A stretch of DNA of 64,000 nt from Microbacterium murale (lineage in GTDB: Bacteria; Actinomycetota; Actinomycetes; Actinomycetales; Microbacteriaceae). The stretch is taken from positions 1 through 64,000 of the forward strand of contig NZ_BMCM01000003.1 in NCBI RefSeq assembly GCF_014635185.1, given 5' to 3'. This document shows positions 16,734 through 25,463 of this stretch, in pieces (positions within the stretch are counted from its first letter, which is position 1; each line of letters opens with the position of its first letter). Made by a program: the position numbers and the translations under genes. A model generated the notes under the pieces. The model saw nothing but the letters and a program-made list of their open reading frames with translations. It had not been told where the DNA came from and did not search any database.

Positions 16734-17129
16734 CTAAGCGCGGGGCTTCAGCGGAATCACCTTCGAGGCCTGCTGGGCGTGTGCGATGAGAACACCGTTC
16801 TCGAGAGTTAGTCGTTGCACTTCCGCCGCAGCACGCTTGAGCTCGCTCTCTAATCGCGCATTGTCCCTGCGCAACCGGGCCAGTATCGTGCGGTGGTCGG
16901 CGTCGTTCGTCTCCTGGTCGGCAGCGGGAGGAGTACGGAGAGCCCGTCGACGGGTATCTGCGATCCCCTGGCAGAGGTCGGGGAAGTAGCGCCAGAACGT
17001 CGCGTTGCTTAGGCCGAGGTGCTCGGCGACCGCAACAACGGTCGGTGGCTTGGCAGGCTGTTCTCGTCGGAGCGCCTCCAGGGCCTCGCCAATCTGAAGT
17101 TCCGTCGGAAGAACGACGCGGCGGCTCAT
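16734..17129 (-). CDS. TnpC-like recombinase helper (DUF6262-type)
   Basis: The 131-residue protein has an N-terminal helix-turn-helix (TVVAVAEHLGLSNATFWRYFPDLCQGI) and a C-terminal coiled coil (ARLRRDNARLESELKRAAAEVQRLTLEN). This is the plan of the small TnpC-like proteins that end Tn554-type recombinase operons. It overlaps the 702-residue recombinase by ATGA. It probably helps orient or position the recombinases on the element ends. Confidence 0.8.
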   Translation of the reverse strand: MSRRVVLPTELQIGEALEALRREQPAKPPTVVAVAEHLGLSNATFWRYFPDLCQGIADTRRRALRTPPAADQETNDADHRTILARLRRDNARLESELKRAAAEVQRLTLENGVLIAHAQQASKVIPLKPRA

Positions 17130-19234
17130 TGCAACTCTGCTTCTGCTCGACTGATCAGTTTCAGAATACGGGCGCTTCTGGTTTTGAGGTCAGCATCTAG
17201 GAGCGGGGGGAGGGATGGGCGGGCGGCTCTGTCGGCTTCGATCGCTGACAACTCGGCACGCCAAGCCGTTAGGTTGTCGTCTGTAAGCGCGACGTTGCCA
17301 CAAGCGAGGGGCTGGCATGTCGTGATGTCAGGAAGATCGCCCGAGGTTGAGCTGCGGGTGCGGCAAAGCGCCTTGCGGTGGTCGTAGACACATGTCACGT
17401 ACTGACCGGGGTAGATTGCGGGGTCATGGCGTTTCATCAGTCGGAGCAGTCGCTGTCGATCAGTTGATACGACGCCTCGGAACTTGGCATTTTCGGCGAG
17501 AGTCTCCAAGCGCTGGGTTCCATCGACGGCCGCAGTCCCGAGTAGTTCTGTGTGGTCGTGTTGGTCGATCATGGCGAGGAGTTGTTCGCCTCGGGCGAGC
17601 GCTTCCTCAGCTTCCACTTCAGCGCGAAATCCCGAGGCGGACGTGCCCGCGTAGCCTTCAAACATACGAATGCTGTGGTGTCGGTACGCAATTGCCCCGG
17701 CTATCGACCCGCCTGGGCGGCGCGCGATGTACCACGCGAGAGTGCGTCTGAATTGCCTGCTAGATAGGCGCCATGGCCGTCCATCGACATCGGGGATCCC
17801 GTCCTTGCGCCCTCGCGAGGCACAATAATCATTCACCCAGGATGTGAAGCGACCGAGGTGTCGGTTGGTCCCGGCAAGCGTCAAAGCGTGATTACCCCCG
17901 CGCCCCGCAGATCCGGCACCTGGACCGACTTTGAACGGTGTAAACAACCACTCAGACTTCTGGGTCTTGATCGCTTCGTGTGCGCGCTCCAGGACGTGGA
18001 TTGCTCGCGCCGCCGCGTTTCCAACGACCCATGTAGCGGGAGTCCCATGATCGTCCGATTCGCCCTTGAACGCCAGGCTGTTCACAGTCCACCGGTATGG
18101 CCGGCCGGATGTGTCCAACGCAACGGTGCAACAGCCAGGCTGAAGGTGCTTAATCTCGTTGTCCCGCATTCCCGAGAGGAACGCGATAACGATGTAACAC
18201 GCCGCGTGTAGCACTTGCGTAAGCACAGTGAGTGAATCCTCTTGTCCGGGGCTAAGCGTGACTCCGTCCAGCCAGGGCATACCGTCGATCTGGCCCCTGA
18301 TGGTCAACCCGAGCTCGATGTGCTCAGAGACTCCGACCATCGCCGCGGTCGTGATCACTTTCTCCCGATGCCGTTCTAGGGCTGTGCGATCGCAACCGAT
18401 CTGATAGGCGATCGCGTTGAAACTTGGGACACCAAGCCGTCCCGGCAAAGGGCGCTTAAGGTCGCGGGCTGTGTCGAGGTAAGACTTAATTCGCTGCTGT
18501 TGATATCCCCAGGGCTTCCCGGAAGCTGTACGGCTTGCTTGTGGTCGGCGACGATCGATCCATGCATCGATTGCGTCGACAATGTCGTCACTGAAGTCGT
18601 CCACGAAGCGCAGTGCCCAAACGAGCACTCGGCTTTGGACTGATTCTGGTACGCGTGCCGTGCTGTTCTCGCGGCTGGTGCTCCTGTCCGGCTCGCTCCA
18701 AGCGGGGAGGTCGCGCGGATCTTGCGGTAGTCCTTCCCCCGCTAGAGATTCACGGTATCGCCATGCAATATTCACCGCTGACCGCAATGCATACCGACGT
18801 GTGGAAGCTCGGTATTCCATCAGCAGATGCAATTGATACTGCTCAAGCAGCGGCAAGTTGACACCGGGGAGACCCACCGTCGGATGGTTCTCATCCAGCC
18901 ATTTGAGGAACGTGCGAAAACTGTAGAACGCCGTCGCTACGCTCGATACGCGCGGACGAGGTCCGTCATCAGGACTCGGGCCCGACAGCATCGCGTAGCA
19001 GAGTCGCTTGAGCGTGATTCGATGTTGGGGCGGGACCGTGAGAAATCGAAGAGTGAGGCCGCGTTCCTGGGTCTGCAGAGACGCCGGCGCCATCGGCCAC
19101 ACATCGTCGTCGAATCGTGCTGTTTCCTCAAGCTTGTAGCCCACTCGTAGATCGCGGCCGTGGAGCACGAATCGGTCATCGCTGCTTTCGGGGATTGGGC
19201 GTAAAACGTATTGCGAATTCATGGGCGTTCCCAT
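17126..19234 (-). CDS. Tyrosine recombinase, third of the trio
   Basis: The 702-residue protein has a long N-terminal domain and a C-terminal tyrosine-recombinase core. Visible catalytic-type residues are Arg in AFLSGMRDNEIKHL, an R-x-x-R in RQFRRTLAWYIA (replacing the usual HxxR), His in YRHHSIRMFEGYAG and the likely nucleophile Tyr in that segment. The C-terminus has cysteines (CVYDHRKALCR...CQPLACGN) fitting a zinc element. It overlaps the upstream recombinase by 16 bases and the TnpC-like gene by 4. Confidence 0.85.
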   Translation of the reverse strand: MGTPMNSQYVLRPIPESSDDRFVLHGRDLRVGYKLEETARFDDDVWPMAPASLQTQERGLTLRFLTVPPQHRITLKRLCYAMLSGPSPDDGPRPRVSSVATAFYSFRTFLKWLDENHPTVGLPGVNLPLLEQYQLHLLMEYRASTRRYALRSAVNIAWRYRESLAGEGLPQDPRDLPAWSEPDRSTSRENSTARVPESVQSRVLVWALRFVDDFSDDIVDAIDAWIDRRRPQASRTASGKPWGYQQQRIKSYLDTARDLKRPLPGRLGVPSFNAIAYQIGCDRTALERHREKVITTAAMVGVSEHIELGLTIRGQIDGMPWLDGVTLSPGQEDSLTVLTQVLHAACYIVIAFLSGMRDNEIKHLQPGCCTVALDTSGRPYRWTVNSLAFKGESDDHGTPATWVVGNAAARAIHVLERAHEAIKTQKSEWLFTPFKVGPGAGSAGRGGNHALTLAGTNRHLGRFTSWVNDYCASRGRKDGIPDVDGRPWRLSSRQFRRTLAWYIARRPGGSIAGAIAYRHHSIRMFEGYAGTSASGFRAEVEAEEALARGEQLLAMIDQHDHTELLGTAAVDGTQRLETLAENAKFRGVVSTDRQRLLRLMKRHDPAIYPGQYVTCVYDHRKALCRTRSSTSGDLPDITTCQPLACGNVALTDDNLTAWRAELSAIEADRAARPSLPPLLDADLKTRSARILKLISRAEAELQ

Positions 19235-21030
19235 CGAGGTTCGACGATGTCCAAGAGGCTGTCTGCTGGACGTTGTTCATGGGCACGAGCGACCTCTTGC
19301 TCGCTGAACTTTGGCAGCACGTCTTCACGGATCGCCATCCATACTGATCCGTATCTTGTCCACCAGTCCGATTCTGAAAGGTCGCCGCGACGTAACTCGA
19401 GCGAGTCGAGCAAGCTCAGCACACGAGGAAGATGGTCGCCGGTGATCACGCTGTTTGCACAATGGAAGCAATCAAGGAACGACGTCTGGCAGCGTTTTCC
19501 GGTCAGAGGATGGTGGTCATGATCACTACACGAGGACCACGCCGTTTGCGACTCCAACTCCGCATCACTCGATTTGAGCTGTGCCCCTGGTTCGGATCCG
19601 CGCCCTTGAACTAGTACGGATGTAGGACGGATGCTGAGTTTGAGGCGCCCAGTCTTTTGAAGTGCGCGTCGATGTGCGTCGTACGCGGCACGCTCAACGT
19701 CTGTGAAGGCATCCGAGACGACTTCATGCGCCCACGCGATGGTGGTTTTGTCGCCAGCCAGATAATTGCTGAATAGAACAGCGGTCGTGTTGCTGCGCGC
19801 AGCCGAGGGAAGGTGGCCGCCGAATTGTCGGGTGCGCCGGACATCGACGCTGGTCTTGAGCCGGTTGCCGCTCAGCTGAAGAGGTTGCGTCTCCGCACGA
19901 TCATTTGCTGACGCGTCGGCGCGGAGATCATGACGCTGTGTCCAACGCGACCATCGCAAACTTGCGTCTAGCCCCTTCCCGAAAGGGTTTCGGCACTCGG
20001 TCTGGGCATCGCCTCCGATCGGGTATGAGTGCCAAACTGCCCAGAATCCTGGCGACTCAAGAAACTTCCGTGCGGGTTCCATCAAACGGTGAAGCAAGAG
20101 GTACACGCCGCCCGGCGTTGACAACTCTCGACCGGGAGCGCCGATTTCCCACGTCACGGTGTGATGCCAGTTTCGCGACCCACGGCGCCGCTTCACCAAG
20201 TCGACCTCGACTGCCTTCCCCTCAATCAACCGGTACTCGGCCGGGAGTTCCTTCATCACTTCTAGGTTCCAGCCGGTTGTCGCGACGAGGAGGACGAGCA
20301 TCGGGTACAGATCATCGCGCGTTGCGAAGACCTGGCGCGCGATTTCACGTCGGTTGCGCATATACCTTGGTGCCGACACCGCAGGCAGGGTGACACGGCC
20401 TGTCCGAAGCGCCGACACCGCATCAGCGTCGGACGGGGCCTCCAATCGCTGCTGCAACGCTTTGATGTCGGTGCGCGCGGCCGTCAGAACTCGGCTGAAC
20501 TCCGCGTCTGAGTACCCCGACGTCCCCGGTCGAAGGCCATACCCGAAGACTCGAACTCTCATCCGATCGAGCGTTCTCGGGGGCACCAGTTCTCGCAGAG
20601 GGGCCAGACCGAAGATTAACGAAAGAGATCTCAGCTCGACCCCGGCTCTATGACGAGTGGTCCTTCGCGCCCGATCACGATAGAACGAATCAACGTGTTG
20701 CGGCATCAAGGATGAAGGTGTCCGCGGCGGCCACGGCATCTGGTCGAGGAACCGCATGAACCGTCCCAGGACTCCCCATGCATTCTTCGTCGACGCCAAC
20801 GTTCGTAGCCCGCCCGAAGCTCCTATACGTGTGGCCCATGCAGAAGCAAGCGGCTGGTGCCAGTCGGTGAGCGGGAGCTGATCGATCTTGTACTCGAATT
20901 GCCGACCATCCTCGCCGTGAAAATGCACCGTTGTGCTCGTCTCAGCAGTAACAACCAACGGCGGCGGGTCATAACGCCCACCAGGCAGTGCAGAGGGACG
21001 TCCGACGCGGGCACTGCCGCGACCGCTCAC
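19219..21030 (-). CDS. Tyrosine recombinase-like protein, second of the trio
   Basis: The 603-residue protein is related to integrases of multi-recombinase elements. The region where the first catalytic Arg is expected reads LLVATTGWNLEVMKEL, so Arg appears replaced by Asn or Trp. Later motifs VDVRRTRQFGGHLPSAARS and AVLFSNYLAG resemble the HxxR and Tyr boxes. The C-terminus has a Cys/His cluster (CSDHDHHPLTGKRCQTSFLDCFHCANS). It may be a structural or DNA-binding partner more than a catalyst. It overlaps the first recombinase by ATGA. Confidence 0.8.
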   Translation of the reverse strand: MSGRGSARVGRPSALPGGRYDPPPLVVTAETSTTVHFHGEDGRQFEYKIDQLPLTDWHQPLASAWATRIGASGGLRTLASTKNAWGVLGRFMRFLDQMPWPPRTPSSLMPQHVDSFYRDRARRTTRHRAGVELRSLSLIFGLAPLRELVPPRTLDRMRVRVFGYGLRPGTSGYSDAEFSRVLTAARTDIKALQQRLEAPSDADAVSALRTGRVTLPAVSAPRYMRNRREIARQVFATRDDLYPMLVLLVATTGWNLEVMKELPAEYRLIEGKAVEVDLVKRRRGSRNWHHTVTWEIGAPGRELSTPGGVYLLLHRLMEPARKFLESPGFWAVWHSYPIGGDAQTECRNPFGKGLDASLRWSRWTQRHDLRADASANDRAETQPLQLSGNRLKTSVDVRRTRQFGGHLPSAARSNTTAVLFSNYLAGDKTTIAWAHEVVSDAFTDVERAAYDAHRRALQKTGRLKLSIRPTSVLVQGRGSEPGAQLKSSDAELESQTAWSSCSDHDHHPLTGKRCQTSFLDCFHCANSVITGDHLPRVLSLLDSLELRRGDLSESDWWTRYGSVWMAIREDVLPKFSEQEVARAHEQRPADSLLDIVEPRWERP

Positions 21031-22529
21031 CGGTTTCCTGCTTCGTCGCGAGGAAAGTGGGGTGACTCCCAGTCGTCCGGAATCAATGCGAGTCGAGTTT
21101 CCATTTCCAGCTCCTCTAGCGCATGGAGATAGACCTGTGTAGTCGTGACGCTGCGATGTCCCAATGCTCGTCTCACCCAGTCCAACGGGTCGCCGAAGGC
21201 ACGCACGTACTGTCCACGCTGTTGAGGAGTCTGGCCTCCCAACGCAGCGATATGACCACGCTGCAACTGTTCCAGCGTGAGTACCGCGAAAGTGTGCCTA
21301 AGCAGGTGAGCGTGCGCAGTCAATTGCACGCCGTGAGTCGTGCAACGCTGATTCGCGACTCTGAACATGTCCTGCCACGTCGATACAGCCATCGGGTCAC
21401 CGCGTTCGGTCAGCCACAAAGCCGCTGGTTCGTAGCCTTCCTCACTCTCGACGAACAGACCACGACGTTCCTCGGGACTGAAGTGCGTGATCGGCGTTCG
21501 AAATCGCATGCCGTCTTTGGACGTCGTCGTCACGAATCGTGAGTTCACATCGAGGAGACCAGTGCCTGCCTTTGAATACTGTCCGCGCGCTCGTGCTGCT
21601 TGCACCACGAGTCGACGGTCGACGGTCTGATACGACTCAATCTCACGCAGGACTCTTTTCGGTACATATACCCAACGTGCGGAGCCTCCCTTGGCGACAG
21701 CTTCCGCTAGCCAAAATCGGGGATACGTATAGCTGGCTGCGGTCGGCACTTCCATCGTGAGCATGGATGCTTGTTCGGATAGCCGCAGTCCTGTCCGCAC
21801 TAGGAGATCCGTAAACGTTGCGTTCCTCGTTGCCCAACGCCCTCGGAAGTTCGCATCCGGTAGTCCCTCCGCTGTATAACCGCGGAGTCCCACATCTCTC
21901 CATCTGCGGTATGCCGGTGCGGGGAGCCAGCGGATTCGATCACGGCGCGCATCATGCGAGTATGTCGCGGCGGTATGTCCTGTTTGGTGACGATTGTGTG
22001 CGCCAGGGCGTGCGCGCTGTGCACGCTGAGGAACGGGATTCTGCGCGACTCGCCCTCGAGATAGTTGCCAACGATAGAAGCGATTCTGAGCGCTCACTTC
22101 ACGATCCCACGTCGCACCACTGACCCGTGGGCCGTCAGGATCCTGCCGCCGCCAGATTAGGTAAGCACGATGATCTTCCTCGGTCGCGTTCTCCCACCCG
22201 ATGCCGCTGCGCGCACGATGTAGGAAGTTCAGGAAGAGCATCATGTCTCTCGCGTACCCCACGCGAGTGTTGATGCTTGTGGGCAACATGTCCGCAGAGT
22301 AGAAAAACTCGTTCAGCTCCGCGTCATAAGAGAAATCAGGCGAGATAAGGAAGGGGCTCCCGAGCGGAATACCAAATCGCTCCCACCACCTGTCGCTAGA
22401 TGTCTCGCCTTGCATGAGGTTCTCAGCCTTCACGCGAAAGAACTGCCAACGATGCGCTTGCACTGAGCCCGGTTCATTCGCGATCGTCACCTTATCGACG
22501 CTACGCGAGCCGAAGCCAAAACTGAACAC
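21027..22529 (-). CDS. Tyrosine recombinase, first of the trio
   Basis: The 500-residue protein carries a complete phage-integrase-type core: Arg in LLVRTGLRLSEQASML, HLLRHTFAVLTLEQLQ (HxxR-type box), LGHRSVTTTQVYLHALE with the conserved His and the nucleophile Tyr. The N-terminal SAM-like DNA-binding domain spans about residues 50-160. It is the first gene of the recombinase operon and starts about 28 bases from the comM junction, as expected for a gene that acts on the nearby element end. Confidence 0.9.
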   Translation of the reverse strand: MFSFGFGSRSVDKVTIANEPGSVQAHRWQFFRVKAENLMQGETSSDRWWERFGIPLGSPFLISPDFSYDAELNEFFYSADMLPTSINTRVGYARDMMLFLNFLHRARSGIGWENATEEDHRAYLIWRRQDPDGPRVSGATWDREVSAQNRFYRWQLSRGRVAQNPVPQRAQRARPGAHNRHQTGHTAATYSHDARRDRIRWLPAPAYRRWRDVGLRGYTAEGLPDANFRGRWATRNATFTDLLVRTGLRLSEQASMLTMEVPTAASYTYPRFWLAEAVAKGGSARWVYVPKRVLREIESYQTVDRRLVVQAARARGQYSKAGTGLLDVNSRFVTTTSKDGMRFRTPITHFSPEERRGLFVESEEGYEPAALWLTERGDPMAVSTWQDMFRVANQRCTTHGVQLTAHAHLLRHTFAVLTLEQLQRGHIAALGGQTPQQRGQYVRAFGDPLDWVRRALGHRSVTTTQVYLHALEELEMETRLALIPDDWESPHFPRDEAGNR

Positions 22530-22566
22530 TAATCAGTCACAAATACACGCCATAATCTTGCGACCA
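22530..22566. mobile_element. Right end of integrative element in comM (att junction)
   Basis: The comM reading frame becomes recognisable only from the codons for A-T-N-P-C-P-C-G (from about 22560), while the bases before it (22530-22556) do not fit ComM. The element end therefore lies at about 22557-22566, inside the highly conserved NPCPCG coding segment. The matching left end and the 5' part of comM are not in the window. Confidence 0.65.
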
Positions 22567-23048
22567 ACCCGTGCCCGTGCGGAAACTACGGCGTGCGCGG
22601 CGCGGAGTGCATCTGCCCGCCGATCGCGATCCGTCGATACTCGGCGCGGCTGTCTGGACCGCTGCGGGATCGCATCGACATCGATCTTCAGGTCGCACGC
22701 GTCGCGGCCTCGCGTGCGACAGCACCAGAGCGTTCGGGTACGACCACGGTTGAGGCACGAGGCCGGGTGCAGGAGGCGAGACGGCGGGCGGGCTTGCGAT
22801 GGGCGCCGACGCCGTGGAGCGTGAACGCCGAGGTCGCCGGTTCGCATCTGCGGCAAGGCGCTCTGCGGTTGCCGACAGGCGTGCGCGCACCGCTCGATCG
22901 TGCGCTCGAACGCGGGCTGCTCACGCTCCGCGGCTACGACCGCGTACTTCGCCTCGCATGGACCATGGCGGATCTCGCCGGAGTGGACAGCCCCGGACAC
23001 GACGAACTCGGGCGAGCGCTCTTTCTGAAGAAGGGACTGATCTCATGA
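22557..23048 (+). pseudogene. comM: comM 3' fragment (Mg-chelatase-like ATPase), truncated by insertion
   Basis: The frame encodes the C-terminal part of a YifB/ComM family protein: NPCPCG, then C-I-C, then IRRYSARLSGPLRDRIDIDL, and the C-terminal helical domain ending LALAWTMADLAG-like LRLAWTMADLAGVDSPGHDEL. The Walker A and B regions are missing because the 5' two thirds lie beyond the integrated element. ComM is a helicase promoting branch migration during natural transformation. The stop overlaps the dprA ATG. The recombinase operon lies immediately upstream. Confidence 0.85.
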
Positions 23049-23850
23049 TGGATGCTCTGCTCGGAGACACCGAGATCTGCGCTGCGGCACGCAGCGCCCG
23101 ACCGGAGAGTGCGGCGGCCGAGACGCTGGCACGTGTCGGATGGGGCGTGATCGCCGAGCCGGGCGACGGCGTGGCAGGAGCCCTGATCGCACAGCTCGGC
23201 GCCGAGGAGGCGATGCGTGTCGCGTTGGACGATTCCCGCTTCACCCTGTCGGACCGTGTCATCGGTGAAGCTCAGCGGCGGTGGCGACCACGTGCCCGAC
23301 CTCGCTCCGTCGTGGAATCGCTCCAGGGCGCACGAGAGGTGGGAGCGCGACTGCTGCTGCCGGGTGACGCGGAATGGCCGGAGTCGCTTGATGACCTCGG
23401 GGACCATGCGCCGGTGCTTCTTTGGGTCCGAGGCGATGCGAGTCGACTGACCATGCCCGAGCGCGTGTCGATCGTCGGAGCACGGGCCGCGACCGGCTAC
23501 GGCGAGTCCGTCGCCGCCGAGTTCGCCGGTGATCTGGCGGCGTCAGGCACGCTCGTCGTCTCCGGTGGTGCGTACGGGATCGACGGAGCCGCCCATCGAG
23601 CAGCGCTCGGAGTCGGGGGCGGCACCGTCGCGTTCCTCGCCGGCGGCGTCGACCGCGCGTATCCGGCCGGACATCAGCAGCTGTTCGAACGCATCCAGAC
23701 ATCTGGTGCCATGGTCAGCGAACTCCCGTGCGGTGCGGCTCCGACGAAGTGGCGGTTCCTTGCGCGCAATCGACTCATCGCCGCTCTCGGGATGGCGACA
23801 GTGGTGGTGGAGGCCGGCTGGCGCAGCGGATCGTTGAACACCGCCGGGCA
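23045..23850 (+). pseudogene. dprA: dprA 5' fragment, truncated at about codon 268
   Basis: The frame matches DprA from its N-terminal helical domain through the Rossmann core: VSIVGARAATGYGESVAAEF, VVSGGAYGIDGAAHRAAL, FLAGGVDRAYPAGHQQLF, MVSELPCGAAPTKWRFLARNRLIAAL and VVVEAGWRSGSLNTAG. Immediately after NTAG, where DprA should continue with a short loop and GxVPGP, the sequence becomes unrelated (QTVGLPLHYHWHSQ). The frame stays open to 24070, so a chimeric protein could be made. DprA loads RecA on incoming DNA. Confidence 0.88.
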
Positions 23851-24213
23851 AACAGTCGGGTTACCGCTGCACTACCATTGGCATAGTCAGGATGTGGTCA
23901 CCGCGCAGTCTGTGTGGTCCTCTGATCCTCGCCCGCTTCGCGGTCTCAGATCCGGCCAGCGGGGCCGCAGATCGATGGACCCATTAGAGGGACCAGTCTG
24001 CGTCGTGGCTCTAGCAGGGTCAAGACAGATCGTCTACGCCAATTCCCCAGGACAGGGATCGGTGCTGTGACCAAAGCTGCGTTCACCTTCGTCGCTGATG
24101 CCCCGGCTGCCCCTCCTGCCCAGCGGCCCGCTTGAGTTTGAGTAGACATCGGCCGCCATTCACCAGGCTCGGATTACTGTCAGCGTGACCCGCAGTCGCT
24201 CTAGGGTATGCGA
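23851..24213. other. Junction region after broken dprA, no gene
   Basis: About 360 bases of lower-quality coding potential follow the dprA break. The chimeric dprA frame runs to 24070. No inverted repeat end, tRNA or recombinase gene was found that would name the inserted element. Confidence 0.5.
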
Positions 24214-24558
24214 ATGACTGATGGAAAGACGCAGGTGGTCCTGATCGGCGGTCCTCTCGATGGATACCACCACGAACTCGACGAGATCATTAATCGGCTG
24301 CATTTCGACTCCCCACGTTGCCCTGAGAATGTTCAGCACGTGTACGACCTGAGGGATAAGGACGCGCGCTTCGGTAACGCTGTCTACGAGTACGTGGGGA
24401 TAACGAGTCCAATTACGAGATGGGCTCGAACGGGTTGGATCGCCCTGCCCGCGCACGCCTTCGTAACCGGCCAACAGCTCGTTGCAGTCGCATCCTGCCG
24501 CAGTCGGCGGATGGGTCGTGTGAGCCAGAGTCCTGCGGTGGCGACGAACGGACGGTAA
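24214..24558 (+). CDS. Hypothetical protein
   Basis: About 114 residues starting MTDGKTQVVLIGGPLDGYHHELDEI. A TAGGGT -10-like box six bases upstream suits a leaderless start at 24214 (an ATG at 24208 is also possible). The IGGPLDGYHHEL segment is typical of small phage- or island-borne unknown proteins. The last 30 residues are Arg/Ser-rich and may be post-frameshift sequence. Confidence 0.5.
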   Translation: MTDGKTQVVLIGGPLDGYHHELDEIINRLHFDSPRCPENVQHVYDLRDKDARFGNAVYEYVGITSPITRWARTGWIALPAHAFVTGQQLVAVASCRSRRMGRVSQSPAVATNGR

Positions 24559-24862
24559 TGCTTCATCCTCAACGTGCGCGCTCGAAGCTTCTTGGTGTAG
24601 CGATGTCGCGGTGGAGGCGACGGGTGCGGGGGAGAGGGCCACGGTCGTCGTGTTAGCGGCGGACGCGGAGATCGTGCGCCCAGCACCCGGTGTGTTCAGG
24701 GTTGCGGCTGATCTCTGCACCGTCTCGGTGCGTGCGATGACAAATCAATGACTGTGACTGAAACCCGCCTGTTTCTTTATCTTTCCAAGCGAAGGTGCGG
24801 GACGTATCCCATGCTTCCCAGCCCACGCGCCTCGCCGGCGACCGCCATGGCTCGAGTGCGGG
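24559..24862. other. Intergenic, no supportable gene
   Basis: About 300 bases with only shadow-like frames between a plus-strand unknown gene and the convergent membrane protein gene. Nothing recognisable was seen. Confidence 0.5.
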
Positions 24863-25279
24863 TCAGCGCGCAACCGTAGTCCAGGCGGCTGCCACGCTGG
24901 CGTCGATCGCTAGAAGCACCGCTCCGGCTGACGCGCTAACCAGCAGCACCCACTGGCGTCTGCGCTCGCTGGCAGGCAGCAGCGGCGCAGACATAGCAAC
25001 GTTGATGTCCATGTCGCCATACGTGGGGCGAGGGTGCTCGATGCCGTTCCAGGTCAGCAGTCGACGCTCGAACTCATTCGGCACGATACTCACCTCGTCG
25101 AAGCCGATCTCTCGCGCCTTCGCACGCTCCATCTGCCTTTCGTGCTCAGCCCAGATCCGTGGCGCTATCCGCTCTCGCACTCTCCGCTCGTGCGCGAGGC
25201 GCGCCTGCTCGGTTAAGAACGTGCCGGCAGCGTACAGGGAGCCGACGATCGGGATCAACGCAGCGAAGAAGGCAATCAT
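24863..25279 (-). CDS. Membrane protein with central coiled region
   Basis: The 138-residue protein has an N-terminal hydrophobic helix (MIAFFAALIPIVGSLYAAGTFL), a long charged helix (residues about 24-60, rich in Arg, Glu and Ala) and a C-terminal hydrophobic segment (WVLLVSASAGAVLLAIDASV). Such hairpins with a cytoplasmic or external coil are seen in many island-borne unknown proteins. It is divergent from the 25464-27136 pair. Confidence 0.6.
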   Translation of the reverse strand: MIAFFAALIPIVGSLYAAGTFLTEQARLAHERRVRERIAPRIWAEHERQMERAKAREIGFDEVSIVPNEFERRLLTWNGIEHPRPTYGDMDINVAMSAPLLPASERRRQWVLLVSASAGAVLLAIDASVAAAWTTVAR

Positions 25280-25463
25280 CTCTGCAGGCTACGCCGTTCC
25301 CCCGCCACCGCCCGCCTCGCGGGGGAGGGGCACCAGCACCCGCCCGGTGCCCTCACCGATGCTTACTCCCGACCGCGCTCCTGTCCGCTCGCCTCCGGTC
25401 TCAGGGAGACCGCCATCGCGCGCACGTCGCGTCCTGTACGCCGTGGCACATATGATGTCGATC

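Noticed and set aside
24795-25451. N-terminal extension of the 25464 gene
   Set aside because: It would run through a divergent membrane-protein gene and has shadow composition; TATGAT supports the later start.
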